From the NCBI GenBank assembly GCA_963761015.1, contig CAVXFL010000005.1, positions 23,192-87,191 on the forward strand: 64,000 bases of DNA. Direction: 5' to 3'. This document shows positions 46,154 through 55,479 of this stretch, one piece after another. Position 1 is the stretch's first letter. Each line of letters begins with the position of its first letter. This DNA comes from CAVXFL01 sp963761015 (GTDB taxonomy: Bacteria; Pseudomonadota; Alphaproteobacteria; Acetobacterales; Acetobacteraceae). Under the pieces are notes generated by a model, which was not told the DNA's origin, searched no databases, and saw nothing but the letters and a program-made list of their open reading frames with translations. The position numbers and the translations under genes are program-made.

Positions 46154-47161
46154 ATGAGCGGCAAGCAGATCAAGGCGCTGGTGCTGACCCAGGACGGAAG
46201 CGAGGTGCGGCACGCGATCCGTGGCGTGCCGGAACACGAACTGCCGGCGGGCGACACGACCGTCGCCATCAGCCACTCCACCCTGAACTACAAGGACGGC
46301 ATGATCCTGCGCGGCCTCGGGCGGCTGGTGCGCAAATATCCGCACGTGCCGGGGATCGACTTCGCCGGCCGGGTGATCGCCTGCGACACGGGCCGGTTCG
46401 CGCCGGGCGACGAGGTGATCCTCACCGGCTGGCGCGTGGGCGAGATGCATTGGGGCGGCTACGCCGAGCAGGCCCGCGTGCAGGCGGACTGGCTCGTCAA
46501 GCTGCCGCCGGGCCTCACGCCGGCCCGCGCCATGGCGGTCGGTACCGCCGGGCTCACCGCCATGCTGGCCATCGAGGCGCTGGAACGGCACGGGCTCAAG
46601 CCCTCCCCGGATACCGAGTTGCTGGCGACAGGCGCGGCGGGCGGGGTCGGCGGCATGGCGGTCGCGATGGCGTCGCGGCTGGGCTATCGCGCGATAGCGT
46701 CCACCGGGCGGACCAAGGAGGAGCCGTATCTGCGCGAATTGGGCGCCGCCGCGATCGTGCCGCGCCAAGAACTGGAAAGCGCCGCGCAGAAACCGCTGCT
46801 GACCGAGCGCTGGGCCGGGGCTGTCGACGCGGTGGGCGGGCGGGTTCTCGCCGGGCTTCTGCCGCAACTGCGCTACGGCGGCGCGGCGGCGGCCTGCGGT
46901 CTGGCTGGCGGGAGCGAACTGAACACGACGGTCATTCCGTTCCTGCTGCGGGGAATCAGCCTGCTCGGCATCGACTCGGTCATGCAGCCCCTGCCCGCGC
47001 GAGAATCCGCGTGGCGGCGCATCGCCCGGACATTGCCGGGCGAGGTGCTGGACGGAATGACGCGCACCGTGCACCTGGACGATCTGCCGGCGCTCGCGGA
47101 GGAAATCCTGCGTGGCCGGGTGCGCGGGCGGATCGTGGTGGAGATCGGCGGAGCCGGATGA
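46154..47161 (+). CDS. acuI: Acrylyl-CoA reductase AcuI-like, MDR family
   Basis: Medium-chain dehydrogenase/reductase (YhdH/AcuI group), 335 residues, NADPH-dependent. VAISHSTLNYKDGMILRG, VPGIDFAGRVI, GWRVGEMHWGGYAEQAR and the dinucleotide motif LLATGAAGGVGGMAVAMA mark the family; no zinc-ligand Cys/His set is present. In other alphaproteobacteria AcuI reduces toxic acrylyl-CoA. Its stop overlaps the start of the next gene by three bases, an unusual coupling to amino-sugar genes. Confidence 0.9.
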   Translation: MSGKQIKALVLTQDGSEVRHAIRGVPEHELPAGDTTVAISHSTLNYKDGMILRGLGRLVRKYPHVPGIDFAGRVIACDTGRFAPGDEVILTGWRVGEMHWGGYAEQARVQADWLVKLPPGLTPARAMAVGTAGLTAMLAIEALERHGLKPSPDTELLATGAAGGVGGMAVAMASRLGYRAIASTGRTKEEPYLRELGAAAIVPRQELESAAQKPLLTERWAGAVDAVGGRVLAGLLPQLRYGGAAAACGLAGGSELNTTVIPFLLRGISLLGIDSVMQPLPARESAWRRIARTLPGEVLDGMTRTVHLDDLPALAEEILRGRVRGRIVVEIGGAG

Positions 47162-48210
47162 GCGCTCCCGAATCCGCGCCGGCCGGGAACCGCATGGCCG
47201 CGGAAATCCGGGACCAGCCGACCGTCTGGCGCCGCATCCTGGCCGACAGCGCGGCGATCCGCATGGCGGCCGGCCGGATCACCGCCGCGAGGCCGCGTTT
47301 CGTGCTGCTGGTCGCGCGCGGCAGTTCCGATCACGCCGCGCTATACGGCAAATACCTCGTGGAAATCCGGTTGCAGTTGCCCTCCGGCCTGGTCTCGCCA
47401 TCGGCGCTCACGCTGTACGGGGCCGAGCCCGATCTGCGCGATGTGCTGGTGATCGCCGTCAGCCAGTCCGGCACCTCGCCTGATTTGCTGCAAACCGTCG
47501 CGGTGGCCCGCCGGCGTGGCGCGCTGACCTTGGCCCTGACCAACAACCCGCAGTCGGATCTGGCGCGGGCGGCCGAGTTGTCACTGGATATCGCGGCCGG
47601 TCCGGAACAGGCGGTCGCCGCCACGAAAAGCTACACCGCGCAACTTCTGACGCTCTTCCTGTTGCTGGACAGGGTGGCCCGCGGGGATGGCGCCGCCGCC
47701 GAGCGGCTGCCCGATCTTGCCGAAATCGTGCTCGGTCGGGAGCCGGTCCTGGCCGCGCTGGCGCAACGCTACCGCTTCGCCCAACGCATGGTCGTGACGG
47801 CACGCGGCTACTCGTACCCGACCGCGCGCGAGGCCGCGTTGAAGCTGATGGAGACTTGCTACCTCTCGGCGCACGCCTGGTCGGGGGCCGACCTGCTGCA
47901 CGGACCGCTCGCCATGATCGATGCCGAGGTGCCGGTGATCGCCGTCATGGCCGAGGGCCCGGGCGGTGAGGCGATGCGACCCGTGCTGCGCAAACTGCGT
48001 GATGCCGGCGCCGATCCGTTCTGCCTGGGCGCGGCGCGTTTCGTGGCCGATTGCGAGCCAAACTTCATGCTGCCGGACGGTATTGCGGAGTCGGTTTCGC
48101 CGGTGCTGGAAATCCTGCCGCTGCAACTGCTGACCTTGCACCTCGCGCTGGCGCGCGGCGGCAATCCCGACGCGCCGCGCGGGCTCAGCAAGGTCACGGA
48201 AACGCTGTGA
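47158..48210 (+). CDS. Double-SIS aldose-ketose isomerase/deaminase-like protein
   Basis: Protein of 350 residues with two SIS domains, similar to the isomerase half of glucosamine-6-phosphate synthase but without the glutaminase half. FVLLVARGSSDHAALYGKYL and VIAVSQSGTSPDLLQTV in domain 1, VVTARGYSYPTAREAALKLM and AWSGADLLHGPLAMID in domain 2. Such stand-alone proteins often act as glucosamine-6-phosphate deaminases in place of NagB. Directly before nagA and murQ, that role fits. Confidence 0.88.
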   Translation: MSAPESAPAGNRMAAEIRDQPTVWRRILADSAAIRMAAGRITAARPRFVLLVARGSSDHAALYGKYLVEIRLQLPSGLVSPSALTLYGAEPDLRDVLVIAVSQSGTSPDLLQTVAVARRRGALTLALTNNPQSDLARAAELSLDIAAGPEQAVAATKSYTAQLLTLFLLLDRVARGDGAAAERLPDLAEIVLGREPVLAALAQRYRFAQRMVVTARGYSYPTAREAALKLMETCYLSAHAWSGADLLHGPLAMIDAEVPVIAVMAEGPGGEAMRPVLRKLRDAGADPFCLGAARFVADCEPNFMLPDGIAESVSPVLEILPLQLLTLHLALARGGNPDAPRGLSKVTETL

Positions 48211-48215
48211 CCGTT

Positions 48216-49365
48216 ATGTCCGCTCCCAAGCTGCTGCGCGACGGCGCGCTCGCGGGGCCGGGCGCCGTGGTGATCGCCGCGGGGCGGATCGTCCGCATGT
48301 TGGACCACGTGCCGCCGCCCGGCCGCGATCATTTGGCGCTCGATAGCGGCGTGCTGACGCCCGGGCTGATCGACCTGCAGAACAATGGCTGCTTCGGCGT
48401 CGATTTCGCGACCGCCGAGCCCGTCGAATGGTACCGCGCGCTGGCGCAACTCGCCGCGCGCGGCATCACCGCCGTGCAGCCGACGATCATCACCGCGCCG
48501 CTCGATTCGATTGCCGCGTCGATGGCAAGGTGCGCGACTGCCGCCGATTTGCTCGACAACAAGTCCCTCGCGCGCATTCTCGGCGTGCATCTCGAAGGCC
48601 CGTTCCTATCGCCCGCCTATCCCGGCGCGCATCGGGCGGACTGGATGCTCGACCCCGCGCCGGCCGCACTCGATGCGCTGCTCGAACCTCCGGCGACCCG
48701 GCGCATGTTGCGCACGCTCACGCTCGCCCCGGAACGCGCCCACGCCGTCGAGGCCATTCGCCGCCTGCGCGCGGCCGGCATCACGGTGGCTCTGGGCCAC
48801 ACCGACGCCACGCACGCGCAAGTGGCGGAAGCCGCCGAACGCCGGCGCGCGCATGGTGACGCATCTGTTCAACGCGCAGCGGCCGTTCCGGCATCGCGAT
48901 CCGGGCGTCCCCGGCGCGGCGCTCACCGATCCCCGGCTGTTGCTCGGCCTGATCGTCGACGGGCTGCACGTGCATGACCTGGCCTGCCGCCTGGCCTTTC
49001 AGGCCGCGCCCAAGCGGATCGTCGCCGTGTCCGATTCGATTGCCATCGCCGGACTGCCGGAAGGCACCCAACTGGATTTCGGCGGCGCGCCCGTGATCGT
49101 CCATACAAACGGGGCGGGGCGCCGGCGCGACGGCACCTTGGCGGGTTCCGGCATCGTGCTCGACGAGGGGGTGCGGCGCATGATCCGGGCCGGGATCGAC
49201 CCGGCGCTCGTGCTCGCCGCGGCGACAGCGGCACCGGCCCGCGCGCTCGGCCGCGACGATATCGGCCGGCTTGCCCCCGGCGCGCTCGCCGATCTGGTGT
49301 GGTGGGACGCGGCATTCCGCCCGCGCCGGGTCTGGATCGGCGGCAAGGAAATCGCCCATGTCTGA
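48216..49365 (+). pseudogene. nagA: N-acetylglucosamine-6-phosphate deacetylase, frameshifted near 48838
   Basis: NagA removes acetate from GlcNAc-6-phosphate. Motifs: PGLIDLQNNGCFGVDF, GVHLEGPFLSPAYPGAH, VALGHTDATHAQVAEAA in the first frame; MVTHLFNAQ, GLIVDGLHVHD, VSDSIAIAGLPEG and GRLAPGALADLVWWD in the next. The metal Glu (HLEGPF), His and Asp (VSDS) are all present. One extra base near 48835-48840 separates the frames. Its end overlaps murQ by eight bases. Confidence 0.9.
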
Positions 49366-50263
49366 GGAGCTCGACCGGCTCGCGACCGAGGCGGTGCGGC
49401 CAGGGCTGGACGATCTCGACCAGCGACCGGTCGCGGAACTCGTTCACCTGCTTCTCGCCGCCGAGCGCGACGCCCAGGATGCGATCGCCCGGACGGCGCC
49501 GCGCCTCGCCGAGGCGGCGGACGCGGTCGCCGCGCGTATGACGCGGGGCGGCCGGCTGTTCTACCTGGGCGCCGGCACGCCCGGCCGACTTGCAACGCTC
49601 GACGCGGCGGAACTCGGCCCGACCTTCAGCGTGCCGCCCGGGCTGGTGGTCGCACTGCTGGCCGGCGGTCCCACCGCCATGACCCACGCCATCGAGGGCG
49701 CGGAGGACGATACAGCGGCAGGCGGCGCCGAACTGCGCGCGCATACGCTTTCTGCCCAGGACGCGGTCGTCGGCATCACCGCCTCCGGCCGGACGCCGTA
49801 TGTGATTGGCGGGCTCCGATCCGCGCGCGAGATCGGCGCGGCAACGGTCGCGATGGTGAACAACCCGAACAGTCCCGCCGCCGCGCTGGCCGACATCGCG
49901 GTGGAGTTGCTCACCGGGCCGGAAGTTATCGCCGGCTCGACGCGGCTCACCGCCGGCACGGCGCAGAAAATCGCGCTGAACACGCTTTCGACCGCGGTGA
50001 TGGTGCGCCTCGGCAAGACCTACGGCGCCCAGATGGTCGATCTCGACGCCACCAACGCCAAGCTGCGCCGCCGCGCGCTGCGCATCGTGCGGGATGTGAC
50101 CGGCGCAGCCGAAGCGGAAGCCGCCCGTGCGCTGCGCGAAACCGGGGGCCGCGCGAAAACCGCGATCATCGCCATCCTGGCCGGTGTGGACTCGGCCGAG
50201 GCCGACCGTCGCCTCATTCTGGCGAACGGGCGGGTGCGCGCGGCCCTGTCGGCCCGGCCATGA
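49358..50263 (+). CDS. murQ: N-acetylmuramic acid 6-phosphate etherase
   Basis: Etherase that cleaves D-lactate from MurNAc-6-phosphate to give GlcNAc-6-phosphate, in peptidoglycan recycling. 301 residues, with RLFYLGAGTPGRLATLDAAE, LGPTFSVPPGLVVAL, TASGRTPYVIGGLRSARE, EVIAGSTRLTAGTAQKIALN and MVRLGKTYGAQMVDLDATN. Between nagA and a kinase gene, with which it overlaps by one codon. Substrate order: MurNAc-6P to GlcNAc-6P (MurQ), to GlcN-6P (NagA), to Fru-6P (SIS protein). Confidence 0.94.
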   Translation: MSEELDRLATEAVRPGLDDLDQRPVAELVHLLLAAERDAQDAIARTAPRLAEAADAVAARMTRGGRLFYLGAGTPGRLATLDAAELGPTFSVPPGLVVALLAGGPTAMTHAIEGAEDDTAAGGAELRAHTLSAQDAVVGITASGRTPYVIGGLRSAREIGAATVAMVNNPNSPAAALADIAVELLTGPEVIAGSTRLTAGTAQKIALNTLSTAVMVRLGKTYGAQMVDLDATNAKLRRRALRIVRDVTGAAEAEAARALRETGGRAKTAIIAILAGVDSAEADRRLILANGRVRAALSARP

Positions 50264-51171
50264 GGTTCGGGCTTGGCCTCGACGCCGGCGGGAGCGCGAC
50301 GCGCTGGGCGATCGCGGACGAGACGGGCGCAATCGCGGCCCGCGGCGAGGCGACGCCATTCTCTGGGCTGGTCTTCACCGACGCTGCAATCGGAACCACC
50401 CGCGCCGCCATTGCCGAAGTGGCGGCCGCCATCGGTCCGCGCGGGATCGACGCTGTTCTGGCCGGCGTCACCGGGAGCGGCGGACCCGCGCAGGACGCGC
50501 TGCTGCGCGCAATGCTCGCCGAGGCATTCGGGACGCCCGCGGAGCGCGTGCAAGTGTGCGACGACCTCTGGATCGCGCATCGCGCGCGCTTCGTGCCAGG
50601 CAGCGGCATATTGGTCTACTGCGGCACCGGATCGGCTGCGGTGCATGTCCGCATCGACGGCGCGATGCTGCGCGCCGGCGGCCACGGCTATCTGATCGGC
50701 GACGAGGGATCGGGCTACGCCATCGCGCGGGACGCGCTGCGCGCGGTGCTGCAAGCCGAGGACGCGGCGCCCGGTTCCGGCTGGAAAACGCCGCTCGGCC
50801 GCTCCGTCGGGCGCCGCATCCGGCACGGAACATGGGACGCCGTCCGCGAATACGTCTACGGCGGCACGCGCGCCGGCATGGCGGCGCTGGCTCCGGCCGT
50901 TGCCGAAGCCGCGCGCGACGGCGACTCGCGGGCGGACGGCGTGCTGCGCCGGGCCGGCCAGGATCTGGCGCAACTCGCGGCGACGCTGTCCCGCAGGGTC
51001 GGCCCGCAACCGATCGCGCTGGCGGGCGGCGGCGCGCGGCTTCACCCGATCGTTTGCGAGGCCATGCAAGCCGCGCTGGGAGCGCCGGTCGGCACGGGCG
51101 AGATCGACGCGGCCGCCGCCGCGGCCCGGTTGGCCGCCAGAGAATGGCAAGTAAGCAAGGCCGTTACGTAG
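50260..51171 (+). CDS. BadF/BcrA-type amino-sugar kinase
   Basis: ASKHA-fold ATPase of 303 residues. LGLDAGGSATRWAIADETG is the phosphate-1 loop, AVLAGVTGSGGPAQ and VYCGTGSAAVHV the central blocks, GYLIGDEGSGYAIAR the glycine motif, and IALAGGGARLHP the adenosine motif. This BadF/BadG/BcrA/BcrD type includes N-acetylglucosamine kinases and MurK-type kinases. Here it probably phosphorylates GlcNAc or MurNAc. It overlaps murQ and ends the operon. Confidence 0.85.
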   Translation: MRFGLGLDAGGSATRWAIADETGAIAARGEATPFSGLVFTDAAIGTTRAAIAEVAAAIGPRGIDAVLAGVTGSGGPAQDALLRAMLAEAFGTPAERVQVCDDLWIAHRARFVPGSGILVYCGTGSAAVHVRIDGAMLRAGGHGYLIGDEGSGYAIARDALRAVLQAEDAAPGSGWKTPLGRSVGRRIRHGTWDAVREYVYGGTRAGMAALAPAVAEAARDGDSRADGVLRRAGQDLAQLAATLSRRVGPQPIALAGGGARLHPIVCEAMQAALGAPVGTGEIDAAAAAARLAAREWQVSKAVT

Positions 51172-51260
51172 ATTCCCGTACGGTTAAATCCGAATTATGC
51201 GCTTCCCCCGGCTCCGGTAGGTCAGCGTCACTCGCTGTTGCGAAGAAATGGAGCTGAGCG

Positions 51261-51965
51261 ATGAATTTCCAAACCGCCATATCCCAGATGTCCTCGGTTC
51301 AGCCGCTTGCCACCCGGCCACATCCGCTCGGGTCGACCGAGGACTTCCCGGCCATCCCCGGGCGGGTCGCGCATTTCGGCCGCGACGAGGAAATCTATGC
51401 CGAGGGCAGCCCGACCGAGAACGTTTACCGGGTGATCTCCGGCGCGGTGCGGACCTCCAAGCTGATGGCGGACGGGCGGCGGCACATCGGCGAATTCGCG
51501 CTGCCGGGCGATCTGTTCGGCCTGGACGGCATCGACGAGCATTTCTACGCCGCCGAGGCGGTCGCCGATACGCAGGTGCAGTGCTTCTCCCGCCGCCGGC
51601 TGGAGGAGCTCGCGACGAGCGACCCCAGTGCCGCGCGCGCCGTGCGGCGGCTGATGCAGACCGGCCTCGCGGTGGCCCAGCAGCGCATCGTATCGCTCGG
51701 GCGCAAGACCGCGCTGGAGCGGGTCGTGTCGTTCCTGTTGGAAATGGCCGAGCGCGCGTCCGACGGCAGCGGCCGGATCGTGCTGCCGATGTCGCGCTAC
51801 GATATCGCCGACCATCTGGGATTGACGGTCGAGACGGTCAGCCGCTCGCTCGGCAACCTCAAGCAGCGGCACTGGATCACGCTCGAGGAGGCGCACCGGG
51901 TCCGGCTGCTGCATCGGCGCGCGCTCCAGGAAGCCAGCGGCGATGATGCCGTTACGACACACTGA
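51261..51965 (+). CDS. Crp/Fnr-family regulator (FixK-like)
   Basis: Transcription regulator of 234 residues. N-terminal cyclic-nucleotide-type beta-barrel (FGRDEEIYAEGSPTENVYRV, HIGEFALPGDLFGLDG), then a dimerisation helix and a winged helix with SRYDIADHLGLTVETVSRSL, the Glu/Ser/Arg recognition helix reading TTGAT-type sites. The N-terminal cysteines of Fnr are missing, so it does not carry that oxygen-sensing cluster, which points to the FixK group. Possible targets are hydrogenase or low-oxygen genes, but no site could be assigned. Confidence 0.9.
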   Translation: MNFQTAISQMSSVQPLATRPHPLGSTEDFPAIPGRVAHFGRDEEIYAEGSPTENVYRVISGAVRTSKLMADGRRHIGEFALPGDLFGLDGIDEHFYAAEAVADTQVQCFSRRRLEELATSDPSAARAVRRLMQTGLAVAQQRIVSLGRKTALERVVSFLLEMAERASDGSGRIVLPMSRYDIADHLGLTVETVSRSLGNLKQRHWITLEEAHRVRLLHRRALQEASGDDAVTTH

Positions 51966-52076
51966 TCGGGCGCAGGCGCCACACTGGGACACCAATTCGG
52001 CGTTCGCGCATCGCGATTCCCTTCCTCCGGCCAGCATCTGCTATAGCTGCGCCGGGAACTACCCAGGAGGGGGAAA

Positions 52077-52478
52077 TTGGGGGACAATCAACCTGGGGTC
52101 ATCGCGCAGCGAGGACAGAGTCGCTTCGCCGGAGATCCGAACTTGTCGGCCCGGCCGGCGCATCTCGGCGCCGCCTGCCGCGCCGCCGTCCTGATCGTGC
52201 TGGGCGCGCTGGCGGGCTGCCAGTCGCCGTCGTCGGCGGCATTGAACAGCGGCAATGCCACGCCGGAGTGCCGTGCAGGGCGCACCGAGGGTTGCCGGGT
52301 GGCAGCGCTCAGGCAGATGCATATCCGGGTGCGGCACCGGCATCACGTCGCGAAGGCCGCGTGGCACCGCAGACCGCCGACGCCCACCGAGCGCGACGTG
52401 GACGCGATCCTGGCGGGCATCCGCCGGGCCAAGGCGGACTCGGGCGCCATGCCGTCGCCGTCGACCTCGTCGCCCTGA
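52077..52478 (+). CDS. Small lipoprotein of unknown function
   Basis: Protein of 133 residues starting with TTG at 52077. The start is supported by a strong AGGAGGGGG 5-10 bases before it. The N-terminus has an Arg-rich stretch, a hydrophobic segment AAVLIVLGALAGC and a lipobox LAGC, so the mature protein would be lipid-anchored. The rest is basic (RHRHHVAKAAWHRR) and not recognised. The long pre-lipobox part suggests that the start could also be further in. Confidence 0.55.
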   Translation: MGDNQPGVIAQRGQSRFAGDPNLSARPAHLGAACRAAVLIVLGALAGCQSPSSAALNSGNATPECRAGRTEGCRVAALRQMHIRVRHRHHVAKAAWHRRPPTPTERDVDAILAGIRRAKADSGAMPSPSTSSP

Positions 52479-52609
52479 AGCCTCGGATAGTCGGCGCCCC
52501 ACCGCGCCGACTTGTCCGCTCCGGGCTGGTTGCCGGGGGCGCGCGGTTGCCAGTCGCGGCGCGGGTGCTGTAGGCCCGGCGCGCCAACCGTTCAGGTCTC
52601 GCCTCGCCG

Positions 52610-54292
52610 ATGCACGCCTTTCCCCGGCTTCTCGCCGGCGCTTTCTGCCTTTGCGCTCTCGCCCTGATCGCGGCGCCACCGGGCCGCGCGGAGGACCTGG
52701 CGCAACTGATGCAGCAGCATCGCGGCGGCGTGATGCGCCTGCTGGCGAGTTCGTCCGCCGGCACGATCGATCCGCAAATCAACTACGAGGGCGAGTTCTG
52801 GCAGGTTTACGCGAACGTCTATGACGGCCTGACCGCGTTCAAGAAAGTCGCCGGCCCGGACGGCAACACTGTCGTGCCGGACCTCGCCGAGGCGATTGCA
52901 AAGCCGAGGGACGGCGGCCGGACCTTCACCTTCACGCTGCGCCGCGGCATCCGATTCGCCAACGGGCGCGAGGTGACGACCGCGGACGTCCTCGCGTCGT
53001 TCCGGCGCATCTTCAAGATTTCCGGCCCGACCTCGGGCAGCTTTTACGGGGTGCTCGTCGGAGCGGACCGGTGCCTGAAATCACCGGCGGATTGCACGTT
53101 GGCGGGTGGCGTGGTGGCCGACCCGGCGACGAACACGATCACCTTCCATCTAACGCAGCCCGATCCGGAATTCCTGGACAAGCTTGCGCTGCCGCACGCC
53201 TCCATTCTGCCGGCCGACGCGCCGGCCCACGATGTCGGAACGAAGCCGATTCCGGGCACCGGGCCATACATGATCGCCAGCTATCAACCCAACAAGCAGT
53301 TGCGCCTGGTGCGCAATCCGGCGTTCCGCGAGTGGAGCGTCGACGCCCAGCCCGACGGTTTCCCCGACGAGATCCGCTACGATTTCGGGCTGGAACCGGA
53401 AGCCGAGGTCACGGAAGTGGAAAACGGCCAGGCCGATTGGATGGGCAATCGCCCGCCGCTCGATCGGCTGGGCGAACTCGGCCGGCGCTTTGCCAAGCAG
53501 ATTCACATCCATCCGCTGTTCTCGCTGTCGTATCTCGCGCTGAACACGCGCCTGCCGCCGTTCGCCGATCTGAAAGCGCGTCAGGCGGTGGCCTACGCCC
53601 TGAACCGGCGCGCGCTGGTGAACCTGGTGGGCGGGCCCAACCTCGCCTCGCCCACCTGCCAGATTCTGCCACCCGGCTTTCCCGGATACGTGCCGTATTG
53701 TCCGTATACGAAGAACCCCGGCGCCAAATGGTCGGCGCCCGACATGGCCAAGGCGCGGCAACTGGTGAAGGAATCCGGCACGGCAGGACAGAAGGTGACG
53801 CTGATCGTCGCCGATACGGCGATGGCGCGGGATGTCGGGACATACATCCAGAGCGTGCTCCGCCAACTCGGCTACGACGCCGCGCTGAAGGCGATCTCGG
53901 GCAACATCCAGTTCGCCTACATCCAGAACTCGAACAACAAGGTGCAGATCAGCACGAGCGGCTGGAACCAGGATTATCCCGCCGCCTCGGACTTCCTCAA
54001 CGTGCTGTTCAGTTGCGGCTCGTTCCATCCCGGCTCGGACTCCTCGATCAACATTTCCGAATTTTGCGAGCCCACGATCGACGCCGAGATGCGGGCGGCG
54101 ATGCACAAGGGCGTCACCGATCCTGCCGCCGCCAACAAGATGTGGGCGCGGATCGACCGCGAAATCACCGATCTGGCGCCGGCGGTTCCGATGATGACCA
54201 ACAAGGCGCTGGACTTCGTCTCCGCACGGGTTGGCCATTTCGTGTTCAACAACCAGTATCTTTGGCTGTTCTCGCAATCATGGGTCAAATAG
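52610..54292 (+). CDS. ABC transporter substrate-binding protein, family 5 (peptide type)
   Basis: Periplasmic binding protein of 560 residues, SBP_bac_5 type, for peptides, nickel or related solutes. Signal peptide LLAGAFCLCALALIAAPPGRA; then EFWQVYANVYDGLTAF, FTFTLRRGIRFANGREVTTA, TGPYMIASYQPNKQLRLVRN, which are typical blocks of this family. No permease or ATPase genes lie next to it. Given the nickel enzymes in this window, a NikA-like role is conceivable but the sequence does not show it. Confidence 0.86.
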   Translation: MHAFPRLLAGAFCLCALALIAAPPGRAEDLAQLMQQHRGGVMRLLASSSAGTIDPQINYEGEFWQVYANVYDGLTAFKKVAGPDGNTVVPDLAEAIAKPRDGGRTFTFTLRRGIRFANGREVTTADVLASFRRIFKISGPTSGSFYGVLVGADRCLKSPADCTLAGGVVADPATNTITFHLTQPDPEFLDKLALPHASILPADAPAHDVGTKPIPGTGPYMIASYQPNKQLRLVRNPAFREWSVDAQPDGFPDEIRYDFGLEPEAEVTEVENGQADWMGNRPPLDRLGELGRRFAKQIHIHPLFSLSYLALNTRLPPFADLKARQAVAYALNRRALVNLVGGPNLASPTCQILPPGFPGYVPYCPYTKNPGAKWSAPDMAKARQLVKESGTAGQKVTLIVADTAMARDVGTYIQSVLRQLGYDAALKAISGNIQFAYIQNSNNKVQISTSGWNQDYPAASDFLNVLFSCGSFHPGSDSSINISEFCEPTIDAEMRAAMHKGVTDPAAANKMWARIDREITDLAPAVPMMTNKALDFVSARVGHFVFNNQYLWLFSQSWVK

Positions 54293-54301
54293 CCGGTCGG
54301 C

Positions 54302-54820
54302 TCACCTGAGAAGCACTTTCGGCACGGCTTCGGTATTGAGGCAGGCGCACGCCATCACGCCGAACCAGAAGGCGAGCGACATCGCGCCGGCCATGCGCGC
54401 CGAAAGCGGCATCGCGCGCTCGGCCGCCAGCGCCGCCACATAACCGGTGCGGTTGTACAGCCCGGCATTGGCCAGCCCAAGAACGATCAGGATCATTTTC
54501 GGTACGAAATAGGCGTGGCTGCCGACATGCACGGGATCGTACAGGAACAGCGCGATCCCGGAGACCAGGGCAATGGCGAACGTGGCATGGAGCCAGGACA
54601 GGGTGTGCTCCGCGAGCGAGCGCAGCGGCACCGCCTCGCGCACCCCGATCAACCGCAGGTCGAGCAGCACGATGCCGCCGAAGAAGGCGGCCGCCGACAG
54701 GATATGGATCATCCGGACCAGGAAATGCACCGGCTGCATCCAGAAATGCAGGAAGCGGTTGTCGAGCGCGATCAGGAGCGGGTACGGGATTTTCAAGAAC
54801 GCGAGCGGCTGGGCGGTCAT
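54302..54820 (-). CDS. Membrane protein, four spans, iron-linked context
   Basis: Protein of 172 residues with about four transmembrane segments (VRMIHILSAAAFFGGIVLLD, HATFAIALVSGIALFLYD, KMILIVLGLANAGLYN, AGAMSLAFWFGVMACACLN). His residues at the membrane boundary (MIHILS, WLHAT) could bind haem or metal, as in related cytochrome-like membrane proteins. ATG 54820 is preferred because GGAGG precedes it; the longer frame is a chance extension. A Fur-type box lies between this gene and the divergent P19 gene. Confidence 0.65.
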   Translation of the reverse strand: MTAQPLAFLKIPYPLLIALDNRFLHFWMQPVHFLVRMIHILSAAAFFGGIVLLDLRLIGVREAVPLRSLAEHTLSWLHATFAIALVSGIALFLYDPVHVGSHAYFVPKMILIVLGLANAGLYNRTGYVAALAAERAMPLSARMAGAMSLAFWFGVMACACLNTEAVPKVLLR

Positions 54821-54879
54821 CACGAGGAAACCTCCATCTCGCGCCGCCTGGCCGGCCGCGCGAGGGTCGGTGTTGCAAT

Positions 54880-54894
54880 TGAGAATGATTATCA
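54880..54894. promoter_or_regulatory. Putative Fur box between divergent iron genes
   Basis: TGAGAATGATTATCA fits the 7-1-7 Fur consensus TGATAATnATTATCA with 13 of 15 matching positions. It lies 60 bases from the membrane-protein start and 31 bases from the P19 start, so iron-loaded Fur could repress both. Confidence 0.65.
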
Positions 54895-54925
54895 CTAGAC
54901 TCCCCGCAACGGAAGGGGGAATTCG

Positions 54926-55441
54926 ATGATCCGCATCGCGATCGTGCTCGCCGCCGCGGCGGCGCTGTGCTTGCCGCGTGACGCCCAGGCGCGCGAGTAT
55001 TATGTCGGTGGGCCGGTGCAGCGGCACGACATGGAGATCGTCGCCAACTACCTGGTCGGGATCGAGATGGCGCCGATGCCGCCGGGTATGGCGATGGGTC
55101 CGGACACGATCCACCTGGAAGCCGACGTGCACGCGACCGCCGACAACCGCGAGGGCTTCGCCGACGGCGCCTGGATTCCGTATCTCACCATCGACTACGC
55201 GCTGGAGAAGGTCGGCACCGACTGGCGCGCCACCGGCAAGCTATGGCCGATGACCGCCAAGGACGGCCCGCATTACGCGAGCAACGTGAAGATGGACGGG
55301 CCGGGCCAGTATCGCCTGACCTATCGCTTCGTGCCGCCGGTGGCGAACGGATTTCTGCGCCACACCGACCAGGAAACCGGCGTGCCCGACTGGTGGAAGC
55401 CGTTCAGTGTCGAATTCGCATTCCGTTACCCGAAGCCGTAG
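54926..55441 (+). CDS. P19/FtrA-type periplasmic iron-transport protein
   Basis: Exported metal-binding protein of 171 residues of the P19/Tp34/FtrA family, which feeds ferrous iron to an Ftr1-type permease. Signal peptide IAIVLAAAAALCLPRDAQA. Matching blocks: REYYVGGPVQRHDMEIVANY (metal ligands Met, His), the Met-rich IEMAPMPPGMAMGPD, IHLEADVHATADN (His), DGPHYASNVKMDGPGQYRLT, and FLRHTDQETGVPDWWKPF. No ftr1 gene is adjacent. Likely regulated by the Fur box just upstream. Confidence 0.85.
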   Translation: MIRIAIVLAAAAALCLPRDAQAREYYVGGPVQRHDMEIVANYLVGIEMAPMPPGMAMGPDTIHLEADVHATADNREGFADGAWIPYLTIDYALEKVGTDWRATGKLWPMTAKDGPHYASNVKMDGPGQYRLTYRFVPPVANGFLRHTDQETGVPDWWKPFSVEFAFRYPKP

Positions 55442-55479
55442 AACGCGATCGCGCCCATTGCGAAGGAGAAAAAGAAGCT

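Noticed and set aside
51172..51260. Fnr box in front of the Crp/Fnr gene for autoregulation
   Set aside because: No TTGAT-N4-ATCAA-like sequence could be found in the 89 bases upstream.
52610..54292. Naming the family-5 binding protein NikA because of the nickel enzymes nearby
   Set aside because: No sequence feature specific to nickel or haem binding was seen and no nikBCDE genes adjoin it.
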